Below are positions 36,801-45,800 of a DNA stretch of 64,000 nucleotides, in pieces. The DNA is from Echinarachnius parma. Lineage: Eukaryota; Echinodermata; Echinoidea; Clypeasteroida; Echinarachniidae. A program made the translations under genes and the position numbers. Each line of letters starts with the position of its first letter. The first letter of the stretch is position 1. The stretch lies in NCBI GenBank assembly GCA_037951105.1, contig JBAMJV010011027.1, forward strand, positions 1 through 64,000, read 5' to 3'. The notes below the pieces were generated by a model. It searched no databases. It worked only from the letters and a program-made list of their open reading frames with translations, and had not been told where the DNA came from.

Positions 36801-39800
36801 TTTTATTATTTAAATATTATGCTCTTTCAAATTTTACACTCAGTTTTTCATTACCTCACAAAAAAATAAGTAGTCTAGCGCCCTCTCTACCAAAACTCAA
36901 CTATCCCTTTAACTGTGTCTGAAAAGGTGAAGGTTTCTTTTTCACTAGTGTTTTGTAATTATGCAATTTAAACTTCATTTATTCTCCAAAGAAATAATTG
37001 ATTCCCAAGTCGTATTTACAATGTAGGTGCAAAGACAAAATTTGCAGGGGTATACATACATGTATAAAAAACATCTGAGAACAAAATGAACACTTATTGA
37101 ACTATTTCGGGGAAGGAGTGTTCATGTGACTGTATTTGGTAATATGCATATTAAACTTCATTGTACAAAGAAAATATTTCAAAATCTTCTTCAGATGCGA
37201 ATCAACATTGGTGAAATTTACATCTAAAAAACACCCTAAAAGTTCAATTAATGATTATATATTCCCTCTGTTTTGGGGGCAGAGAAATGTGTTGTTTGAG
37301 CTGTATATATCCTACCACACAATCGGCTAAAAGATTCTGCCCACAAAACAGGAAAGAGCTTATATCACCAGTTGCTTATTATGAAGAAAAAGTATGCCTT
37401 TTAAAATTTTGTGTTCAATAAAGAAAATGGTAAGGCATTTGTTTCCCTTATGCACAGTTTTTGTTTTCTTTTTGTATTTTGCAGAGAATGAGTTGTATGA
37501 GCCGTACGTCCTACCAGGCAATCAGCTCTTCCGACCACCACAGAGTAAAGAGCTAATATCACTAGTTGCTTATAAAGAAAAATGGAAATTAATTTGTGCC
37601 CTTATTTACAGTTATGTTCATCTTTTTGTATTTTGCAGAGAAATGAGTTGTATGAGCGGAACGTCCTACCAGGCAATCAGCTCTTCCATCCATCAAAGAG
37701 TAAAGAGCTAAAATCACCAGTACAATAACGAAAAACTAATTTGTTTCCCTTATTTACAGTTATTTTCTTTCTTTTTTAAAAATTTTGCAGAGGAATGAGT
37801 TGTATGAGCCGTACGTCCTACCAGGCAATCAGCTCTTCCGCCCACCAAAGAGTAAAGTGGACAATCTCAAGAGAGTTGACTATCTGGGGAAGCACAAGGT
37901 GGTCAGCGAGCTGCCCGAATCAAGAAACAACAACAACAAAGATGTAAGTACCCATTGCCAGAAATTAACTCTCTTTTTTTTTTTATAGTGGCCCAAATTT
38001 GGGCGAGTCAAAATTTGGTTTATTACATTTTGCTGGCCCTGGAACAGAATTGAGTGGCCCCATGCAAACAAAGAAAACCATTAAAACAAGGTTATGAATT
38101 TGGTTGCCCAGTTAATGGGCAAGTAACATTTGACATGATCCTTAATACAATGTAAATGTAAATGGCCTGAAGCTTATTTCTGGTGGCCCCGGGCCAGTGG
38201 GCCTGTGCTAATAATATTGAGCCCTGGAGTATCTAAATATGTTTGAATTTACATGTTTAACCTGGAATTCACCATGAATGATACATGTTTGTGTCGATTT
38301 TACCAACTATTCAAGTAAAAAACTTCAGCATCATGATTGTTTTTTTATTTTTTATTTTTTGACTTCATGTTTTAACCAGAGAGTCACTGTAAATGATTCA
38401 GGTTTGTGGCAATTTGCCAATAATTCAAGTAAAAGTTCTATAAAAAAAAAGCATTGTGATGTTTTTTGTTTTGTTTTATGTTTGGTAAATTGATACTAGT
38501 ATTGGCTACTGTTTGGTTCTCCCTGTATTTGATCATTACACCATCTGGTTAGAACTATTTTTACCTTTCTCTGGTTCGGAGCACAGTTCCTACCGAACCG
38601 TCTTAGGCTATTTCCATTGTGCTCTGTAAGCTGAAGTTCATGGGAAAGTTTCAAGGTCTAGCTAAACAAATTCTGTATTGTGGAAGTAGAAGCTGTTTTA
38701 TTGTGAAAATAGAAACCATTATTTTTTTAATGATTGTATAAATACTTTCACATGATATTTTAGAACTTGTTTAATGGTGAGTGCACGCGGTGGCACAAAT
38801 TAACCCTCAGCATGTGAGCGTTTGTGTTTTTGATTTAATTGAAACGAATCAAAACTGTCTTGCTGGTTAACTTACTCATGATAGAAATTAAACCTGAGGC
38901 TCAGCATGCACAGATGCTTACAAGTAGTTTTTATTGTGGTTTTAATTATAGCTAATGGAAACTGACTCGACCACAAAACAAAAAGGAAGGATACAAACAT
39001 TTTATGCCGACTATGGTAGAATAAACCTGATCAGCAGTCGGCGGACACATGTTAAATACAATTTTTTAAAATTTTTATTGAATCTGATTATGGACCTACA
39101 TGTAACTAATACTCTGCCCATCAGTAGCGTAGCCTGGTTGAAGAAATTGGGAGGGCACGCACGCACATTTTATTTATTTATTTTTTGGGGGGGGGGGGGG
39201 GGGCACTCCTTATGTATTTCTTCATTTTTCACAGATGTTCACCTTAAGTTTGTTATTGCTTTTTTCAAATCTTGGGGAAGGGGGGGGGGGGGGGGGGGGG
39301 GGCACACGCCCCAAGTGACCAGCGTAGCTATATAAATACATGGGGGGCTGAGGGCGACTTTGCCCCCCATTTTTCGAAATAGCCCCCTAAAATCAGTAGG
39401 TAGCCCCTGAAATTACCATCTATAGGGTATTATGTGAAATATGTTGCAATATCCATCAGATTGAAAAAGTAGCCCCCTAAAATGAAAAATCAATTCTTTC
39501 CTTGATGCCACTGTTCATGCCTGTGATCGGATGGAAACTTATACAAATATGTATTAACCCGAACCGCAAAAAGGCGGGAAAAAGTTTGACAGAAAGAGAG
39601 AGAGAGAACAAAATGATAAAACAGACGTCAAGCATTAGAAGTCTTGACCTTGTGTTCCCGTTCAATTGCATTAATATTTGTGGTTTATATAATAACCCTG
39701 ATTTCCAGTATGTGGTGAATGGTACAGGTAGGTCCCATTCATGATTCATACAAAGCGTTGGCGGTAATTCTCTTTTAAAACCTGCACGTAGGCGAGACGA

Positions 39801-42800
39801 CTGGTGGGTTCACACCAGAACATTGTTTAATAGTTTATAATCACTATTCGTATTATTCTTGGTGCTAAAATCTTCTTCTTTTGATTGATCACACATTTTA
39901 AAGGTTTATATGAATTGCTTGATGTATTTATAATCTGTATTTTGTGTGTGCGCTTTCAATTCAATTCAAGGTATTTTTTATTCAACTATTTGTAGCCAAA
40001 AGGCGAAATTACAAGTGAATTTACAAGGTAAAACACATTTAAAATGACATACAAATTAAAAGGAAATATACAGAATATTATACCAGTACAAGACATAAAT
40101 AATGATGCAAGTGATTATTATATAATAGTGGCAGAATTTAATTAAATATTGCCTATCAAAATATGAGGAATAACAAAAAAGAAAAAAAGTATCAATATAA
40201 TATCAACTTGGTGTTAATCAACTATTAAATACGTAGAATAAAAATTAAAAGCTTTTCATAAAGTAACTTAAGTTATGTTCAATGATAAAAAGATGTAATA
40301 GTTAGGTAATGGTTATAAACTAATTATAAGAGCGTTTAAAGCATTTAAGGTTTCCTATTAAAATTAATAATTAATAATAATATACCAACAAATGCAAACA
40401 TTGATTATAATGACTAATCGAGTAAGAATTACAAGCATAGCTTTTAGTGGTAATTGTACCCTAACCTCAATTTCAGTGAAACAGTGAAACACCCCACTGA
40501 TCTATGTGTGAACAGCCCTTATTTGTTCTGAGTGGTCATGCCTGGCACGGATGTTCAATTTTTAATAAATTTGTAATAAATTAAATGCTACTTTGTGTTG
40601 ATGAATGTTTTCATTCAGCATATTTGGTACTTAAAGGAACTGTGATGAGCTTTATGAATAGCAGTGTGATTTAACAAAATATTTTGATGATTGTGTTTGA
40701 GCATTTCTTTGCGTCTGGTCAATGTCATACCTGATACAGATGACTGGTATGACTTTAATTCCATAAATTGATTAAAACTTATTTGGGTTGATTAATGTCT
40801 TCATTTGGGCATATTAGGCATTTAAAGGAAATGTCATAAAACGTGTGCATGAGCTTTTTGAATAGGAACACATTTTCGAGTTTGCTAGCTGCAAACATTT
40901 AATTGTGTTGGTCTTTGGGGCTGGTCATGCCTGGTACGGATGCCTGGTACGGATGACCAGTTTGACTTTAATTCCATTAATCAATTCAATCTTTATTTGG
41001 GTTGATAAATGTTTTCACTTTGCTTATTTGGTATTGTAAGAAAACTACTCACTGTCTGTACCTTGAGTTTGCTCAATGCAAATATTCAATTGTGTTTTTC
41101 TCTGGGGCCGGTCATGCCTGGTACGAATGACCAGTTTGACTTTTGTTCCTTTATTAATTCAATCTTCATTTGGGTTGATAAATGTTTTCATTTGACATAC
41201 AATGCATTCCGCAAATGATAGGATGTGTACTCTTGACTATTGTAGGTAAAACATAAATTGTTGAATCAATTTTGATTAAGGTCCAGTTGGCAGATGATGA
41301 CTTGATTAATTTCAGGGTACTACATGTACATTATGTAAATGCACCTGTAATTTTAATAGAGGTCATTGTAACTTTTGAATAACTGTATTTTGGGTGTTGG
41401 CATGAATTGCTGTTTGGTTCTTGTCGTGGTTTGAAACCAGTAAGCCTAGTAAGGCCTATGTACATGTAATTAACCCATGTGTCAAAGTACAAAACAAACA
41501 TACCGTTTACTATTTGAAACAAAAGGCTAGACTTTAAAAAAAGGCAGAATTGATCTTTAGCTCATCAGCAAATTTAGTTGACATTCTGTCATTATAAATG
41601 ACCTGTGCTACCAAACCGTTAATTTGAGTGTATACAGTTTGTAGTGCTATGGTAAACAGAGTGTGCAAATAAGGCTTCTGATAACATCTTGCTCCATTCC
41701 CCTTTAGCCCTTTAGCCCTTTAGCCCTCTAGCCCTCTAGCCACCCTAGCCAGCACCTCCTATGACATATATAGGTGTTTTCATATACACACATGTATGTA
41801 AATATATAATTGATGAAGATGATAAGCAAATTGAATTAACCCGTTGCTTACAGGAACCAGGTGAGCTACAGGTACAAAGTCTATGGAGGTTTTAGAATCT
41901 CGTAGTGAACGGGTTAAATGCAATCGGCGTTACATAGATTTAAGGAATGCAGTTCTACCATTGATGATGGTGTTTTAAGGTTGCATCTTCCACCAAAAAA
42001 AAAGAAGAAAGGAATGCCTCTGATTAAACATGATGACATGAACTATCCACAAGAAGGCAAACAACTATTGTTACATGGCCTAGGAAATGAATATTGGATA
42101 CAAATATTTTGTGTCTAATTCACTTGTTTTTAATTGTCCATGTCTAAACGCTACCTCCTCATTCACATAATGTTATTTTAAACAATGATTTAATACAAGA
42201 CCACAAACAGCCTGGGAATGCCCATGACGGAAGCTGCTTCCGCTCAATCAACGATGACTTCTCCTCAGACATGGACAGCCTCTCGCTAACCCCCAACTCT
42301 TCATCCTCTACCTCTTCCATGGTTACCAAGATGCCCCATTAAGATCTTGAAAGCAATCTTTAAACAATTCTCAATCATTTTGTATCCATCCTTGCAGGAC
42401 TTCAAACTGCCCGGTAAACCCGGCGACCGAAACACCTTCCGTCCAATCAACGATGATTTCTCCTCGGACGAAGACAGTCTCTCTCCAAACTCCAGCTCCC
42501 CGACGCCCTCTATGGTCGCCAAGATGACCCACAAGGACACGTTGGCGATCTGGCATGAGGGCGTGAAGGCGTTTGACAAAGGGGACCTCTCCGGTGCTCT
42601 GGACCAGCTGAACGGGATCGTTGATCCTTCGGCCAAGATCCTCTACAACATCGGTATCCTGCAGAAGGCACTGGGACAGCTGGACGATGCACTTTCGGTA
42701 TGTTGAATTTGTTTTGATTAAATCAAGCCTTAGTTTCATTTTCAGTCCCATTTGTTTTCTCTATTTATATTTGTATTTGATAAGCTTTCTTGAATTTTCC

Positions 42801-45800
42801 TGAGGACGCATTTCTCTTTCTGAAGTAAATGTACAGAGCTACTAAATCTGTAACTTTTAATGTTTTTTTTCTTCTTCAGTCTATATACGCAGATTAGGCC
42901 CTACTCTTAGACCTAATTTTTCTGGAAAAGAAAATTCATAATAGCTTCAATATCTGTTTAACCCTATGGCTTTCCTTCTTACAGGGGGTATTGGAAAGGT
43001 AACCATACCTTGCTGTTGGTCACAGTGCAAAGAAGCAAGGGCGGAATTCAGCAAAACTAAAATTTGAATTTGAATATAAAGATATTTATCCCTTCTGCAA
43101 TAGCTCTAATATGTTGCATTCCTGGTCATTTGTACTTACAGACATTTAAAGGAGTGGTGGCCAGCGATCCATACCTAGCCATCGGTCACTTCCAGCTGGG
43201 GGTTGTCTACGGGCAGCTTCAGCAGTGCAACGAAGCGTGGGAGGCATTCGGCAAAACCCAGGAGGTACTGCGCGGAAACAAGATGATCGACTACAAGCAG
43301 CTGGGGCTACAGTACAAGCTGCACAAGTGTGAGGTACGTAATAATGCCAGGGTAGGAAATACTCTGTGGCTGAGCCGCTGAGGGCAATTTTGCCCCTTAA
43401 TTTTTCAAAATACCCCCCTGAAATCAGTAGGTAGCCCCTGAAATTACCATCTATAGGGTATTATGTGAAATTTTGTGTGATATCCATCAGATTGAAAAAC
43501 TAGCCCCCAAATTAAAAATGTATTCCTTCCCTGAATAATGCTAATGGTGATGATGATAATGGGTATAGTTTATGTAGTACCTAGTATGAAACAGTGATTG
43601 TATGCGGTTTATTTTAGTGGGGGGGGGGGGGGATGATCTCTTCATTCACCTTCCGTGAGCAAAAGAAACTTCAGCAACTCTATGCCAGTGATTGATGCTG
43701 AAGATGATGATGATTATAATCGTGGCGCTGGCGAATGGTGATGGCGATGATGACGATGAGAATAATATAATTCTCACAAAGGCTGTTACCTCCTATCTGG
43801 TACCCACTTATACAATATACACCAGAGTAGAGAGCAGCAATGTGAAGTAAAATATATATATTTTGTTTACTCTTCATTCCAAAGCAAGCAGAAAACTAAC
43901 CCGCTCGTTTCCCTCCCTTTTTGTTCTCCTTAGGTTTTGCACAACGAGGCATGGACGCACAATGAGCAGAATAGTCGTGACTGGACACAGAAGCTCTTGG
44001 ATGAAGCCCTGGCTTGCAAGGCTGATGCCAGACACGACAAGATTGATGAATCTAAGAGGAATTTCTCAGTAAGTTAAATAATTTTCTTCTTCTTGTTTGA
44101 GAATTGATATCTTCTCTTTACAATGATGTTGCATTTGTGGTTGGTTATCTAATGGATTGTTTCCTTTGAATACAAGTATTTGATGAAAGAAAATATACTC
44201 TATGATCTCATCAGTAAATCTTACTATAATTTCTCAATAAGTTTGTCAGTGAAGCTTGCATCTTTTTTGGTTTCATTCAGGGAAAAAATTAATATTTTTA
44301 TTTCGGGGGCTACTTTTATAATTTCTATTTTTTTTTAATTTCAGGGGCTACTATTTAGCTCTAATGCTGTATTAGTGATCATCTAATTGGCATTCGATCA
44401 CGATCTTGGGGTTACTTTTTTTTTTAGGGGGCTCTTTTTGGCATTTCGGGGGCAAATTCGCCCACCGCCCCCGTGTATTTTTTCCCTGGTTTCATTACAA
44501 AAAGTAAATTTGTTTGACCTTTACACAGCGGAATAAGTAGATACATATGACTGTGTGTGTGTGTGTATACAATCAAATTAATATACCATCATCCTACTGA
44601 ACCCTAAATACTTTATTAAAATGCATTGATACTTATATTATAGTCTCATGATTTACATGTGCGTTTGTTCTTTGTTACCACAGAACGGGTATTCATTCCA
44701 GCTGTTTGAGCCCTCAAAGCCGCTCCTCTTCCGACCGCCAAAGTCCAAGATTGACAACCTGGAACGGAAGGACTACCTCGGAAAGGCCAAGATTGTAGCG
44801 AAGCTACCCAGCCATAGAGGGGTAAGATGTCTGTTTTTCTTTTAATATTAAGCTTTTCCAGAAAAGGATTTGCTATCATTTTAAGAAGCTATAAAATATC
44901 TGTGACAATTTGTTGAACAAAATTGGGCAAAAAATAAAATAGCGATACTTTTTGATAGTTTGATCAGTTGGGCTGAAATGACTAATAATTTAATCAATGT
45001 AATGGATAATGTCTCAATCACATCTTCAGCTATGTTTAAAAGCTTGAAAATAAACTGTATTTTAACCCGATCCCTACTAGATTTGGTAATACTCGGAGAG
45101 TAAGAACATAGCCCACCATGTTCCTGTAGGAAATGGTTTAATTAAATACAATTTAAAATTGTAACCAGAGCATATACCACAATGAACAGAACAACTGATT
45201 ATTAAGTTTTTTTTTCCATGTTGACATTGCAGGGTTCTTCCACTCCACCCCCAACCTCCAACACCAGAACCAGCCTGGGCATCTCAGTACTACCCCCTCG
45301 CAGCAAGACCCCTACACCTGCCTCCTCGGGACAGAAAGCTCCACCACCGTCCAAGCCTCCTCCAGTCAACGGAACCAGTTCCAGTCCAGGTCCTGCGCTG
45401 CCCGCTAGACCAGCTCCTCTGCAGACCAGCATATCTTCATTAGCTGCCTGGAAGACGCCAACTGTGACGGTAGATGCAGCAGGACCAGCTCTGCCGCGAA
45501 GGCCCCCACCATCAAAGTCCCCTAGTTTTGATCTTGCTCCACCGGGCCATGATGCCCCTGATGGCTCATCGTCACCGACTCCAGGCGGGCGTCTAAGTCC
45601 AGTTCCCACAAGACCCCTTCCTCAGAGGATTGACGGCCAGCGTTCTCCTCCGCCCAACAGGCCACTGCCATCTCTGAACCGTACTAGTCCCATCCCAACC
45701 AGGCCAGTGCCATCTCCCAACCGTACTAGTCCCATCCCAACCAGGCCAGTCCCACAGAAACCCATTCCCTCTGGTCCTGGAGACCCTTACTCTGGACGCA

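Larger units (their letters stand above)
27825..37943 (+). other. TPR/activation module 1 (exons 1-4)
   Basis: Residues 1-225, from exons of 63, 64, 47 and 51 codons, all phase 0. Exon 1 carries the first TPR helices (WNESAEHAKRENWDDAYNAL). Exon 2 carries LRGNKFIDY with R107, N109 and D113 in the register of human R102, N104 and D108, which contact Rac. Exon 3 begins VLYNLALTYA, the next TPR. Exon 4 holds LYEPYVLPGNQLFRPP and then DYLGKHKVV near 204, matching the human activation region. It ends in an Asn-rich stretch. Confidence 0.88.

Noticed and set aside
42347-42706. Second p67phox-like gene starting at an ATG near 42347
   Set aside because: The frame is open, but a good AG|GAC acceptor at 42398 in the right phase and the missing end of module 1 favour one fused gene. 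Kept as the main alternative.
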